A stretch of 64,000 bases of DNA from Ichthyophis bannanicus (GCA_033557465.1 CM066032.1:445840270-445904269); one strand, 5' to 3'; positions 11,570 to 23,399 are shown, counted from the first letter of the stretch. Notes: generated by a model from the letters alone, not told the origin. Translations and numbers: made by a program.

Positions 11570-11755
11570 CTTATAAGAATAAAAGAAAATGCCATACTGG
11601 GTCAGACCAAGGTCCATCAAGCCCAGTATCCTGTTTCCAACAGTGGTCAATCCAGGTCACAAGTATCTAGCAGTTTCCCAAAAAGACAGTTCCATAATGC
11701 TTGTATTGGAGCAAGCAATGGATTACCTGGGTATTCATTAATAATGGTTTAATAT
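11570..11755 (-). mobile_element. CR1-like LINE 3' end inserted in DIRS copy 1
   Basis: About 180 bp matching the 3' UTR of the LINE at 597-790: 'CATACTGGGTCAGACCAAGG', 'CAGTATCCTGTTTCCAACAG', 'AATGCTTGTATTGG', 'TTAATAATGGTTTA'. Heavily 5'-truncated. It separates the DIRS gag-like region from its reverse transcriptase. Confidence 0.88.
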
Positions 11756-13660
11756 CGGCTGTGCCCCTTGCCCTTGGTCTGCTGACCCTGTTGGGAAGCC
11801 TGATAGGCCAGAAATTGGGGGTATTTTCCATAAGCCATTTTCACCTTCGGGTGGAATGACTTTTTCCCTAAAGCCTTCTGGTGGGAAGGGTCAGCAGTCT
11901 GACTCCAACTCGGCCGCCTTGTCAGTCATGGGTTTGCTGAAGAGGTTCTCGCCTCGGCAGGGGACATCGGCCAGTTTGTCCTGTACCCATTGTTCCAAGT
12001 CCGAGGACTGTAGCCAAGCCAGGCTGTGGGCACTAATGCCCACCACAGCCACAAGAGCCATGGACTCAAAGCTGTCATAGGCCACTCAAGTTTGGAATTT
12101 GGAGCATTCCTTGACCGAGGAGACAAGGGTCTGGAAGCGCTCGAGAGATTCACCTGCCAGCCCAGCTGAGAACCCGGCAAGTTCCTTCACAAAGTCCCTC
12201 AGGTACATGCCCATGTACAGCTTTTGGTAAGCCTGGATGTGGGCCGCGAGCATTTAGTACTCATGGTACTTCCTGCCAAACCTAATCCATGGTGCGGGCC
12301 TCACTACCAGGGGGCACTGAGGAGTGCATCTTCTGATTCCTTATTCGATGCATGGGTGACTCCACTACCATGGAGTTGTGAGGCAGCTGTGTCTTCTGAA
12401 AACTGGGGTTCTTGCCAATTTTATACTGGGAATAGATTTGCCAGCTCACTATTGGCACTGTTACCAGGCTCTCCCACATCCTGAACAGCAAGCACTCCAG
12501 GATGGGGGGAATCGGCACTGTCAGTGCCTCCCTCAGAGGGGCCTCATACTGGAGGATCTCCAAGTCCTCAGCATGGGGCTTTATCCTTTGGTTCTGCTAT
12601 GAATATATACAGTACCTAATCGTTAAATGCCTAGAATACATTTGCAGATGGGTGGTATATAAATGCCTTAATAGAATAGAATAGAATAGAGACAGTTCAG
12701 AGGGGACATCCCTGTTTAACATGGTGTTGGGCAACTCATCGTCAGTCTTCCAGCCTGACTCGGAGCCGGACAAGACCTTGAGGCCCAGATGGTCATTGGA
12801 GCGATGAGCCACCAGCACCAATGGAGAGCGAGGTGTCTGACGCGCAGATCCCGAGGTGCATGGGGGCAAGTCATGCCTCAAAGGGGAAGCCAACTGACGC
12901 GGCTATGAGTGAGTAAATTGTTCCAGCACTGGTTAGACATTCTCCAGGGAGGTCCTCACAGTGGAGGGTCCCAATGTTGGCACTGATGACCTAGAGGCTC
13001 CTGGCATCGAGCCCCACTGCACCTCAAGGAAGTTAGCCAGGCTGCGTTCCAAGGCTGCCATCCTGGCTTTGATGCCAGTAGGCTCCATAGCCAGCGAGTC
13101 GGACCTCAAAAGCATCGCGCCCGAAGCCAGCTCCCTTGAAAGGGAATCACTATTGTTGATCACGTTGGAGGACATAGTCTGATCCCCCAAAGCGGTGGGA
13201 GTCTCCTCCTGCCAGGGCAGCTTCAAGGACCACTCCTAGTCATTACTCCCGGCATTGGGTCGAGGACTTCAAGGCCGGGTACCGGAGGTTCTAACCCCGG
13301 CTCAGGGGATCAGACTTCAATGGACGATGTCTTGGACCTATGGGGAGTTCCTCCATGGATGACCCCTGGTCCAAGGCTTCGCAACCTCAGGGCTTGGATT
13401 GAGCACATGCGTTCGACGCCAAGTTGTCAAACGCAGTCTCTGAGGGCAGCGATTCCAGACTCTATGGCGATACTGCAGCAGAGGACTTTGAGCCAAACAG
13501 CTTCCCCCACTGCTTTTCATGATTTCTCTGGCTTTAGCTCGACATCTGCAGGCAGAGCAGGTAAGTGGAGTCATCGTGATCCTCACCATCATACAGCAAC
13601 TGTGGTGGTTCATTTATGGACATGGTATGGGGGCATTTGCCACATTGCTTAAATCTGCTG
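11756..13660 (-). pseudogene. DIRS copy 1 gag-like ORF1
   Basis: The minus strand near 12085-11890 encodes 'VGISAHSLAWLQSSDLEQWV' and 'DKLADVPCRGENLFSKPM', a recognisable segment of the gag-like first ORF of vertebrate DIRS elements. Upstream, 13226-12933 and 12893-12700 carry Ser/Pro-rich continuation in shifted frames. Interrupted by a 90-bp tail fragment at 12601. Function in the family is particle or RNA packaging; this copy is broken. Confidence 0.65.
12601..12692 (+). repeat. Retroelement 3' tail fragment in DIRS copy 1
   Basis: 'CATTTGCAGATGGGTGGTAT' then 'ATAAATGCCTTAATAGAATAGAATAG' ends in a short AATAG tandem. Its 'GGTATATAAA' tail resembles other retroelement tails in the window. 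Confidence 0.5.
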
Positions 13661-13831
13661 ACTGAAGACAGTAGGGAAGATGGCACCTGCAAGATCAAAC
13701 TTAGACATCTCGGTCAGGAAGGGCACGAGTAAAGAGAAAGAGAGACCCGAGAAAAATGTGATGCTGAGAAGAGGGTGGATTCGGGCGGTGAGAAGGTGAT
13801 CGGGAACCAACCCACAAAAAGAAGAAAAACA

Positions 13832-13919
13832 CTAAGGGGTATGTTTACTGTTTCAATGGGGCTGCGGATCCAATATCACACGGAGTCCGCTACCGCCGTT
13901 TAGTAAACATGCCCCTAAG
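13832..13919. repeat. 88-bp palindromic MITE
   Basis: The ends CTAAGGGGTATGTTTACT and the reverse complement CTTAGGGGCATGTTTACT pair with two mismatches. Inside, GCGGATCC and GGAGTCCGC pair as well. It sits in the 5' region of DIRS copy 1. The 'TTTAGTAAACATGCCCC' end also occurs near 5925 and 18655. Confidence 0.75.
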
Positions 13920-13988
13920 TTTGGAAGACATCAACTTTTACTGGGGACAACAGACACGATGCCTGCAGAACTCTGTGGAAAAAAGAAG

Positions 13989-14150
13989 ATTGAGATAAGA
14001 TGGCACCCTTGGGCCAGAAGGTGACCATGCATGTACGGTCTAACTCCCAAAGGCTTTCTTTGAAAGCTAGCAAGTGAATTTGCGCAGGCTCTGTCAATGC
14101 CGATATTACCCATATGTGAGGAATGACTTCCTGCTTGTTCCCACAGAAGA
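13989..14150 (-). repeat. DIRS copy 1 inverted terminal repeat, right
   Basis: Partner of 7527-7687 in reverse complement. It holds 'AAGATGGCACCCTTGG', 'AAGGTGACCATGCATG', 'AACTCCCAAAGGCTTTCTTTG' and 'ACCCATATGTGAGGAATG'. It is the 5' end of the element in its sense direction. The dispersed repeat resumes at about 14151. Confidence 0.85.
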
Positions 14151-14290
14151 AGGATTATATGAGTATAGTGAGACTGGTGGAAGATTTGCCGCACAATTGA
14201 ATTCTGAACAGACCGAAGGGGAGAAAGATGATTCAGAGGGAGACCAGCAAGGAAGAGGTTGTAATAGTCTAGATGGGAGGTGACTAAAGG
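14151..14290 (+). repeat. Dispersed repeat of unknown class, right part
   Basis: 'GATTATATGAGTATAGTGAG', 'GAATTCTGAACAGACCGAAG', 'GTAATAGTCTAGATGGGAGG' continue the repeat left off at 7501. Removing 7503-14150 restores a continuous copy, which dates the DIRS insertion after it. Confidence 0.55.
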
Positions 14291-15945
14291 AAAAAAAAAA
14301 GCTCTACGTCCAAATTACCAGGGTACAAACAATAGTACATTATCAACCAATAAACAGGAGACAGCCGAAGCAGTGATCATCAACTTCTTATTTTTAGAAA
14401 AGGAGGCGAGTTGGGCAGGCTCAAAAATCATATTTAACAGTGCGCCATTTAACTATAACATTTACATACGAACTTTAAAATAAAATAAAGCAGTCAACTG
14501 AAGCACAACATGTGTAAGCAATAGAAATTGTTTCTGCATTCTGCGTATCCCTAGTCACATCAATAAAAATCATAACAGGACAATTCATTTAAGAAATTGA
14601 TCAGTGTCTGCAAACATTTAAAGTAACCAGTCTGTATCAGTAGACAAAGCTAAGGTCACAATTACTGTGTCAGGTATAATATGCAAATCTGAACTTTCTA
14701 TAAATGCGGTCATTTCTAAGGTATTCATTGTCAAATGTATTTTGATCTTGAAATTCATTTTGAATTTGAGAAAAAGCAACCTTCAAATTCTTTCTTAGTT
14801 TCATGCTCTTGAACTTTCATATTTAATTTTAAAATCTGAGGGGATAAAGCAGCACTGAGTGCATGAATTGCTTCTCAAATCATCCTGAAAGTAAATATTT
14901 TTGGACATTCTCATGAGGCAGAGAGGGCACCTGAACTCTTGAGTGCCAGCTATTGTCTCAACCACTATATTTGCAGATATACTCAGGGAGGTCCACTGTT
15001 CACTCGTCCATTCCTGTGCCACCAGAAGCCAGAGAGCTCACAATCTGCACCACTGGAAAGGGTATTGAGTCAGTTTCCAAACTGTGCCCTTACCTTCCAG
15101 GGCCAGCCCAACTACTAAGGTGGCACAGTCTGAGGAAGTCAGCGGGGCTTTGGCAGTGGGCCAAACAGAGCAGTGAGATTCGAAGATTGGCACACTGCTG
15201 ACTCATCGTTACCTAAAAGTAGCATGACATAACAAGGGGCCTTTCGACATCCACATGGATGCACATGAGGCTTTCCACTGTTGGAGAGGGCAGTACTTGC
15301 AAGCCTTGAGCGGCCTCCTGATGGGAGGATAAGGAAGGGAAGATGCTGGAGGGAGGTTGGGAAAGGGAGATGCTGGAGACCTGGGGGAGATTGGGATGGG
15401 AATATGCTGGACTACATGTATATTGGAGGGGTGGGAAGGGGCGAGGAGAAGTGGGGCAGGGCAAGGGCCTATGGCATCAGATACCATTGGGCTGGCCCTG
15501 TTTCACTCATGCCATGCCCCCCCGTCCTGCAAATAATCTTTGCAATAATTTGGCAAGGGCTCCCAGCTGGCCAACAAGGACTAAGTGATATATCTAAACC
15601 AAAGACTGATGCTGGTACTCCTGACTCCATCACTGATATCACCAGCAAAGATTCTGAGTCAGCCTGAGAGCTCCAACACTGTACAAAGGAGTCCATTGGC
15701 CCTGAAAGTAATTCAAGCTGTGGTTCAGAGGGGAAGACCCAGGGCTGGCACACATGGCCTGCTGCTTCTGACCCCCCTCCGACAGTAAGTTGCATTGGAA
15801 GGGGATCAGAAGCGGCAGATCATGTGTACCAAAGCACATGGCCTGTCGCGGGCAACAAAACAGCAGAATAAAGCCGCACACCTGTGCCAGCCGCCTAGCT
15901 CACCTAGTAGACAGACCGGCCCTGGGAAGACCTTCAACTTACCTC
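14291..15945. other. Unassigned intergenic DNA
   Basis: Nothing recognisable. 14290-14900 is AT-rich; 15270-15470 is a G-rich stretch whose open frames are compositional. No repeat end or splice-like exon context could be supported. Confidence 0.5.
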
Positions 15946-16112
15946 AGTGGTGTAGCCAAAGGTAGGCCTGGTGGGCCATGACCTCTCCATTTTGGCAAGG
16001 TCAGTGGCAGAACAGATGAATGAGAAGAGAACATTCTCACTACCTTGTGCCATCCATGTGAATTTCAGTCCCCACCAAAATCCCCCCCCCCCATAAAAAA
16101 ACAGCCCTGGGT
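15946..16112. repeat. Probable DNA-transposon-derived fragment
   Basis: 'CAGTGGTGTAGCCAAAGGTAGGCCTGGTGGGCC' region resembles the terminal sequence of a widespread vertebrate non-autonomous DNA transposon (usual form CAGTGGCGTAGCCA...GGCCTGGGTGGGCC, recalled from memory). A C run and 'ACAGCCCTGGGTATGCC' mark the other side. Confidence 0.4.
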
Positions 16113-17898
16113 ATGCCTCGGAATAACCTTCACGCTTAACCATTTAGCAAGGAAAAGTAGCCCTTACACAGCAAGTAACAGCAGCTACCTTTGTGAATCC
16201 AACCTTGATTTTTCTATTCCTGGATGTTTAGCATCCAGAATAGATACAGTAGCTCTGCCTTGCTTTATTTCCTAGGCAGCAGGAAATAAGGAGTAAGGCG
16301 GCCAGCTCTGTTTAACTGTTACTGCACCTTTCTCCCACTCATGTGCCGTCCGGTAGCTTCAATAATTTTATTTCTTTTTATGTCACATTTATAAAACACT
16401 CTTTAGTTCCTACTTAGCAGGAAGTGATACGGGCAGGCAGCCAGTGTCAGCGAGAGAGCAGCTGTGCTTTCTCTGCATATAAACCCACTGCTGCCTACAG
16501 TCACAGGCAGAGTAGGGCTGGGGAAGTGAGAAAACAAACAGGAACTAATTTACATATAAAGGGGAGAGTGAGCTGTCCATCACACAAGCTAAACAGCACA
16601 CCCCTTTAACTTGCAAACTACAAATTATTTTTCTTGCTCAAAAGCCACTTATGCTCTTGGGCTTCCAGCCTGATTAAAACCTGCCTCATATGGACCAATA
16701 GCACAAAGGGCCTTTATTCAGGCCCACCTGGTATTTTTCTTCCCTTTTCTAATTTCTCTTGTCCCGCTTCCTGTTCAGTTATTGCAGTGACAGTGGTCTG
16801 GCTGAAAAGCGTGGAATGTGGTTTAGTCTTCAGCCTGGAGCAAACATCCTCAGAAGCCATCCAATGTTGTTACTATTGAGCAATGGTGGTAAAAACAATC
16901 TCTCCAGCACTTCAAGCTCCTGCTGGCCCAAGAAGCAGAGTTTGGAAATCCAACTGTGTGTTCCATACTACAGTTAACACCACTGCTGCTTGTCCATTAC
17001 AAAAGTGGAAAGAAAATTGCAACCTGAACTTATAACTATACGTTATAAAATGCACAGAGATTGGACCAAAGAAATCAGACCCAACAGCTCGAGAATATCT
17101 GGGTAATATGGGGCTGGGAGAGGCAAGGCCTGTAAATTATCTATTGGCCTTGCCTCTCCCAGTCAAATATGGAGCCATTGGCGTGGCAGGTTGTAACAAA
17201 CGGAAAGAATTTCTTTTTTGATAGAAAGAATCCATACCTCTGGTTCTCTTTCTTGGTTAAAATTATTGCTGGTTCACTGAAATCAGTTTTCTGACTACAA
17301 GAAGGTTGTTCTTTTTACTGTCATAAAGGTGATTTTATAAGTGGGCGCTTAGGCTGTCAAGGGACATAGGTGCATATGTTAAACCTATTTTAGGAATGCA
17401 ACAGATGAGCGTGTGCTGTTATAAATTTGCCTCCCTGAAAGCCGCCACACAATTACATCTGCTCTGAAGTATATGTGCTGCTAAGAATAGGCGCATCTGC
17501 GTGTCATTTATAAAATATGGGCACAACATAAGTGCAAATACTGCCCCCAGGAACACCTAACACATATGAATATGTGTGATTGAGTGTGTGTTAATGGCCA
17601 GAGCCAACAGCATGCACACTAAACAGACAGTATGAGGCTAATTGCGCACTATCTGCTTAGTGTGCAACAAGGAGGGAAATAGGTAGGATAGGGTGGAGCG
17701 GAGGCATGTCTGCACATTCTGGGTAGCGCAGGCTTTGACAGTGAGCATCCACCATCAATGTTTCAGGTAGTGCAGGTGCAGTGGATGGTGTTATGTGCAT
17801 CTGCATTGCTGCCTGTGTGCATCAGAGTTTGGATCAGCGAGGTATCTGCTGGAGCCGTGTTGTACATACCCGTAACAGGTAGCATATGACTCCTATAC
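16113..17898. other. Unassigned intergenic DNA with a hairpin and a MITE-like segment
   Basis: No gene recognised. It contains the perfect hairpin listed at 17114. 17332-17516 is a possible MITE, bounded by 'GATTTTATAAGTGGGC' and 'CATTTATAAAATATGGGC', which are roughly inverted. Confidence 0.45.
17114..17162. repeat. Perfect 17-bp hairpin
   Basis: CTGGGAGAGGCAAGGCC at 17114-17130 is exactly complementary to GGCCTTGCCTCTCCCAG at 17146-17162, with a 15-nt AT-rich loop. I could not attach it to a known repeat. Confidence 0.95.
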
Positions 17899-18590
17899 CA
17901 GCAGAAAGGAAGAGGTACTAATGCCACTGTATAAGTCACTGGTGAGGCCTCACTTGGAGTACTGTGTTCAGTTTTGGAGACCATATCTTGCAAAGGATAT
18001 AAAAAGACTGGAAACTGTTCAGAGGAAGGCGACCAAAATGATTTGGAGCCTGCGTCAGAAGCCTTATGAGAAGAGACTTGAAGACCTAAATATGTACACT
18101 CTGGAGGAGAGGAGGGATAGGGGAGATATGATTCGGACTTCTAAATACTTTACTTAAAGAGAAATAATGAACAAACAAACCTCTTCCAAAGACGGGGAAA
18201 CTGTAAAACTAGAGGGCATAACATGGCGCTGCAAGGGGGTAAACTGAAAGGCAAGGTCAGGGAATACTTTTTCACTGAAAGGGTGGTGAATGCTTGGAAT
18301 GCCCTCCCAATGGAAGTGGTGGGGGCAAATACAGTGACAGAGTTCAAAATGGCATGGGACAGACACAGTGGATCCCTTTACAGCAACAGGATAAAATCAA
18401 ATAAACTTAACTATCTAATTTCTCAACAAACAGGTGTGTCCTACACGGAGCAGTGGGTTCACCCCTAAACAAAGACATGGGGAGGGGTGGCCTGCACGGA
18501 GTGGCAGATGCACCTACTCCTGCCATCTTACTGGGCAGACAAGATGGACCATACTGGTCTTTATCTGCATCATTTACTATGCAATTATAC
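17899..18590 (+). mobile_element. CR1-like LINE, C-terminal RT region and 3' UTR
   Basis: The plus strand encodes '[19 protein letters not shown]', 'LETVQRKATKMI', 'TLEERRDRGDMI', then 'FFTERVVNAWNALPMEVVGA' after a frame disruption near 18160. The 3' part ends in 'GACCATACTGGTCTTTATCTGC', typical of this LINE group but a different subfamily from copy 1. Strongly 5'-truncated. Confidence 0.85.
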
Positions 18591-19129
18591 GTATCAGGTA
18601 TTGATTTCTACCCTAAACATGCGCTAATTGCAAAAGCCCAGTGCACTTTAGTAAACATACCCCAATGTTTTCCAAGCACCTACCTTTAGGTGCATATACC
18701 CCCAGCCTATTTTTTAAGTAACCAAAATGTTGCTCTACATGCTCAAATAAACTACAAAATTATACTCTGAAGCAGGTACAGGTTATAGAACAACAAATGT
18801 AGGGCTTGATAGAACAAAAGCTTAGTAAGATAAGTCAAACCTTTAGTGAACAGTTTTAATTTTTGTTCAAATTTATGCTTTATGGTTGAAGGCTTTTAAT
18901 TAGAGTGCAAATATCACAAACACTTGATTGCAGTCTTTATTGAATTCAGAAGCTCCAAGGTTTCTGTGTAGGTGATGCAGAGGTCAGGACAGATCATGAG
19001 TCTATAGTTAACGTCCATAAAATAAATACAACATAAAAAATTAATAGTATATGGTCAAGAAACCTAGTCACAAGACAAACTGTACAATCACAGGTTATTT
19101 ATGTATTTACTTATTGATTAGAGCAATGC
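18591..19129. other. Unassigned intergenic DNA
   Basis: AT-rich. The segment 18590-18665 ends 'TTTAGTAAACATACCCC', resembling the end of the palindromic MITE at 13832. Nothing else recognised. Confidence 0.45.
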
Positions 19130-19615
19130 TCCACTTTGTCAAACTAGTGGTTTCATCAAACCCAGCATTCTGCCTCTGACAGTTGTCAATGTAACTGGCA
19201 GATGCCAACAAGGAAGTCCTGTCCTTATTGCTCATCAAGTTTGGACCCCTGTTCGATGTAAAACCAAACAGCATGTTGTTATGGTTGTTGTGTTATAATG
19301 TAAACCGCGCTGATGCCAAATAGCGCGGTATATAAGAATTTGTAATAAATAAAATAAATAAATAAAATTACTACAAGCTGCAGAAACACTGGAAAGTGAT
19401 CCAAGCCTTTTTTTAAAAGTCATACTATCAGCCTTGATCACATTCTCTGGCATCAAATTCCACAGCTCACCTGAACACTGATAAACACACACTCTCAAAT
19501 TTAGTGTACCTTTGGTACTGGTTTCACTATTTCTAACGCCATTTGACAGAGAAATTGTGATTCTGTATTCATTTATTCCACAACGCACAGTTCTATACAC
19601 CTCAATCCCTCTTTA
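19130..19615 (-). mobile_element. Old CR1-like LINE 3' fragment with a tail insertion
   Basis: Degenerate match to the LINE 3' UTR ('CATCAAACCCAGCATTCTGCC', 'ACAGTTGTCAATG'), then, after an insertion at about 19245-19368, C-terminal coding sequence ('GCATCAAATTCCACAGCTCA'). The insertion is a plus-strand retroelement tail: 'AAACCGCGCTGATGCCAAATAGCGCGGTATATAAG' region followed by (AAATA)n. Confidence 0.6.
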
Positions 19616-20017
19616 GTCATTGCCTTAAAGGGACTTACTGAAGGTCACACAGAGATGGGAAACTGGACTCTGGGATGCAATTATTAGCTCAATGTTCTAT
19701 ATACGCTCATAACAATGTCAGCCTGCTTTATAGATTAATTAAAAGAACCACTCTTATCCTTGCCGTGTGCTTACAACTGCTTAGCTTATGCAATCTCACA
19801 CCACTACATATCATGCTAATACCCACTATTTCTCAAATTTAGGGCCCTTTGGTAAAAGCTACAGAAACCATTGCACAGTAACTGCTGAGGGAATGTCAAG
19901 CATGTTCCCATAGAGTTAACATGGTCAAAAAACTTTTACCATGTGGTAGGCATATGACAGATAATGTAGATTACTTAACACTACCTACTGGGATCGCATA
20001 AATGCCCTGTGCTTAAG
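19616..20017. other. Unassigned DNA with MITE-like piece
   Basis: 19848-20010 begins 'TAGGGCCCTTTGGTAAAAGC', reminiscent of the 'GGGCCCTTTTACTAAAGC' start of palindromic MITEs. A matching right end was not clearly found. Confidence 0.35.
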
Positions 20018-21014
20018 GACATAAGAAATACCATATTGAGTCAGACCAAAGGTCCATCAAGCCCAGTATCCTGTTTCTAACAGTGGCCAATCTAGGTCAC
20101 AAGTACTTGATAGGATCTCAAAGAGAAGGTAGTTTCCACGCTACTTATCCTCAGGGATAAGCAGGGCTTCCCCAGATCTACCTTAAAAACAGTTTATGGA
20201 CTTTTCCTCCAAGAACATGTTCAAGTCTTTTTAAATGCAGCTACGCTAACTGCTTTTGTCATATCTCCCAGAACAAGGTCCAGAGATTAACTAAGATCAG
20301 CGAAAAAATATTGTCACTGTTTTGTTTTAAATGTACTACTTTGTAATTTCATGGCATGTCAACTAGTCTTTGTACTTTCTAAAAAAAAAAGTACACAATT
20401 GATTTGTTTACCCATTCCAACTCCACTCAAGATTTTATAGATCTCTATTGCATCTCCCCTCAGCTGTCTCTTCTTCAAGCTGAAAAGCCTTAACCTCTTT
20501 AGCCTGTCCTCATATGAAAGTCATTCCATCTCCTCACTGAACCTTTTCTAATTCCATTATATCTTTTTTTGAGATACTATATAGTGACCAGAACTGCACG
20601 CAGTGATCAAGGTGTATTCAAACCATGGAATGAGACCCATTCTCTATTCCTTTCCTAATCATTCCTAACATTGTGTGTGTTTGGACAGATGATTTGGACA
20701 TAATGCTGCCTAGATCCTTTTCATGGGTGGTGACTCCTAATGTGGAACCTAGTATCATCTTGCTACAATTTGGGTTATCTTTCCCTACATTCATCACTTT
20801 GCACTTGTCCACATTAAACGGCATTTGCCATTTGGATGCCCGGTCTTCCAGTTTCATAAGGTCCTCCTGTGATTTCTCACCAACTTCTGTGCAAATCTGA
20901 TCATTTCACTCTTTCTTCCCATGTCCAGGTCATTCCAAATAAATTAAAAAACACTGGTCCCAGTCCAGATCCCTGCTATTCTACTTTCTTCATCGAGAAA
21001 ACTTGCCATGTAGC

Positions 21015-21234
21015 CTTGCTTTTTTATGAGGAACTTTACATAAGCATCAGCCATAATTGCCTGTTGTGTCTCTATAATTCATTTGTTATTTTTAGCATTG
21101 TATATTTTGTTTTTTTATTTTTTAAATGTTTTTATTTATCGTATTTTGTGAACCATTTTGAATGGACTTTCAAGAAGGCGGTATATACTGTTAATGGTTT
21201 ATAAATAAATAAATACATACATATATATATACAT
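21015..21234 (+). repeat. Retroelement tail insertion in LINE copy 2
   Basis: LINE sequence reads across it ('TTGCCATGTAGCC' | 'ACCAGATCCCAGTCTACTTCC'). The insert ends 'GAAGGCGGTATATACTGTTAATGG' region followed by (AAAT)n and (AT)n, the same tail class as elsewhere in the window. Confidence 0.6.
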
Positions 21235-21403
21235 AACCAGATCCCAGTCTACTTCCTATCCCATGGCTTACTAATTTCCTCAGGAGTCTCACATGAGGGA
21301 CTTTGCTCAATGTTTTCAGAAAAAAATCTGGACACTCTATATCAACTGGCTCCCCTTTATCCATGTTTATTCACACCTTCAAAATCTGTAGCAGATTGAT
21401 GAG

Positions 21404-21523
21404 TCTAACGTTAGTTCCAGGCAAAATGGTAGAAATTATTTATGAGGAACAAAATAAGTGAACACAAACATAGTTTAATAGGACAGAGTCAATATGGATT
21501 TAGCCAGGGAAGTCTTGCCTTAC
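21404..21523 (+). repeat. Locally inverted 120-bp segment of LINE copy 2
   Basis: The plus strand here reads in LINE sense ('GGCAAAATGGTAGAAATTAT', 'GGACAGAGTCAATATGGATT', 'GGGAAGTCTTGCCTTAC'), coding for the same 'GKMVE..I...GKSCLT' segment that copy 1 carries on the minus strand at 1919-2045. The sequence immediately left and right is in minus-strand sense and collinear with copy 1. Confidence 0.8.
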
Positions 21524-22140
21524 CAGTCTGTAGTTTTCTGGATCACCCCTGGAAATCTTTTTAAAAATTGGTAAAGATTGAAAGTTGGCAAATATAACAA
21601 GTACGGTAGGTGATTTTAATGATAGATGACAGATTACTAATTGTACATGTGCAATTTCATTTTTGAATTCTTTCAAAATGCTGTGGTATGCACCATTCAG
21701 TCCAGGTGATTTGCTATTCTTTAGTTTGTCAATTTGGCTAATATCTTCCAGGTTCACAGATTTGTTTCACTTCCTCTAAATCACCACACCACGAAATACC
21801 ATTTCTGGCATAGGTAGTTCTCTTTCATTTTCTCAGTAAAGACTGAAGCAAATAAGTCATTTAGTCTCTCTGCTATGGCCTTGTCCACCCCGAGTGTTTC
21901 TTTTGACCTAAGATGATCTAATGGTCTAACTGACTCTCACGCTTCATATTTCAAATGTACCTTAAAGTGATTATTATGAGCTTTTACCTCTATACAAGTT
22001 TTTCAAATTCCCCGTTGCCTTCTTTATCAATGTTTTGTAACTAATTTGCCAGCCCTTATGCCATTTCTTGTTTTCTTCATTTGGATCCTTTTCTATTTAT
22101 TTTGAAAGATAGTCTTTTGACTAGAATAGTCTCTTGTTGT

Positions 22141-23399
22141 AACAGAATGCGCTAAGCTACAGTCCCTTTCATGCTATTCACTTAACATGCAAATTAGCAC
22201 ACACTGTCAATCCACTGCATTAACTGTAACTACGACCATGTGCTTAATGATCTTTTGTAAAAGGGATACTTAATCTCTTCACACTTTCAGGACCTCCTGT
22301 GACTACCATATCCATTTACTATCAGCTTCTGCAAGGTCTGATCCCATACCTTGTATTTTTCATGATTCTTAGCTGTCCAATGGATAGATCTTCTTCAGTG
22401 CAGTATTCTGCTGGGGAGGCAGACAATACATTCACCAAAAAGAAAAATCAAATTTTTCTTTGAGGCAAGCACTCCGAAGCTCTTCTTGGGTTTTTATTTT
22501 AGCATTTTTACCTGCCCTATGTGTACTTTAATTCAACAGCAGTTTATTGCCACTGAAAAGCATTTATTTTTAAGTATCAATAAAGGGAGATGGTGCATAT
22601 TTAAAGTGGTCTAAATTGGACGCTAGCCGATATTGCTGGCACAGCAGTGAATCTGCTTGAGGGGAAACATGTACCCGCATATTTGATGAAGCAGTTCTTG
22701 CAGAAGTTCTGTCCCTTCATAAATACAAGCAACAGCAGTACACGAACTGAGTCACTCGTTATTAGGCAGTCTTCTTGCAGTACTTTTAAGGGGTAGCTAC
22801 ACACAATTAGTCTTATCATCCAAAGCAGACTTCTATTGGATTCTAACATGCTGCATGCATAAAAGATTATAATCTATTATTTCACTCTACATTCATAAAC
22901 CATTTATAGCTTCCTAAAATCTGTGAAAAAATCCGAAACAAAAAAAAAAATCGGAATTTCTGAAGACAAAACTTGAGGTTCTTCTGGTGTACCAGTAATG
23001 AATTATATGAGGGTTTTTTGGGTTAGGAGACAGAAGGCATACAGGGGCTCATATAATACATTGCATTAAGCAGTTAGTATACAAGCTCCCATCTGCAGTG
23101 CCCTCTAGAAGTAGAGAGATTCTGGATTCTCCTCAAGCAGAAATGTTCTGGAAACTAGTAGTCCAACCCACCACAGGAGAGGGCAATACCAGACATGGTG
23201 CTTACAAAGGGGCAGAGTATTTCTGATGTCATAGCTGGTTCAGTATTAGGACACAGGTGGACATGGTTCTCTCAAAAGTAAGGGTCCTAGACTTCAGGAA
23301 AACTAACTTTGTCACAGTTAGAGAATACTTTGAGGTGTCAGTCAGCTGGATGGGAATCTGACTGGCCTGGGGGTCCCAGAGGACTGGGTTAAGAACCAC
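22141..23399. other. Unassigned intergenic DNA
   Basis: AT-rich. No repeat or coding signal I can support. Confidence 0.5.

Larger units (their letters stand above)
7503..14150 (-). mobile_element. DIRS1-like tyrosine-recombinase retrotransposon, copy 1
   Basis: A retrotransposon that replicates by reverse transcription and integrates with a tyrosine recombinase instead of a DDE integrase. The sense strand is minus: gag-like region (about 13660-11756), reverse transcriptase (about 11340-10640), RNase H (about 10420-9769), tyrosine recombinase (about 8300-7830). It is bounded by inverted terminal repeats of about 160 bp and has an internal complementary region next to its 3' end, the hallmark architecture of DIRS elements. 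The flanking dispersed repeat resumes at 14151 with no visible target duplication, as expected for this group. All coding regions are degenerate, and later elements are nested inside (8308, 8585, 11570, 12601, 13832). Confidence 0.88.
20018..22140 (-). mobile_element. CR1-like LINE, copy 2, degenerate
   Basis: Same family as copy 1 and the same orientation: the 3' end 'ACCATATTGAGTCAGACC' at about 20025, C-terminal coding to about 20600, 'KLEDRASKWQMPFNVDKCK' at about 20850-20790, RT 'KNSKSPGLNGAYHSILKEF' near 21730-21680, and linker to about 22140. It carries many frameshifts and deletions, and it is older than copy 1. It contains a plus-strand tail insertion (21015-21234) and a locally inverted segment (21404-21523). 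Confidence 0.82.
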
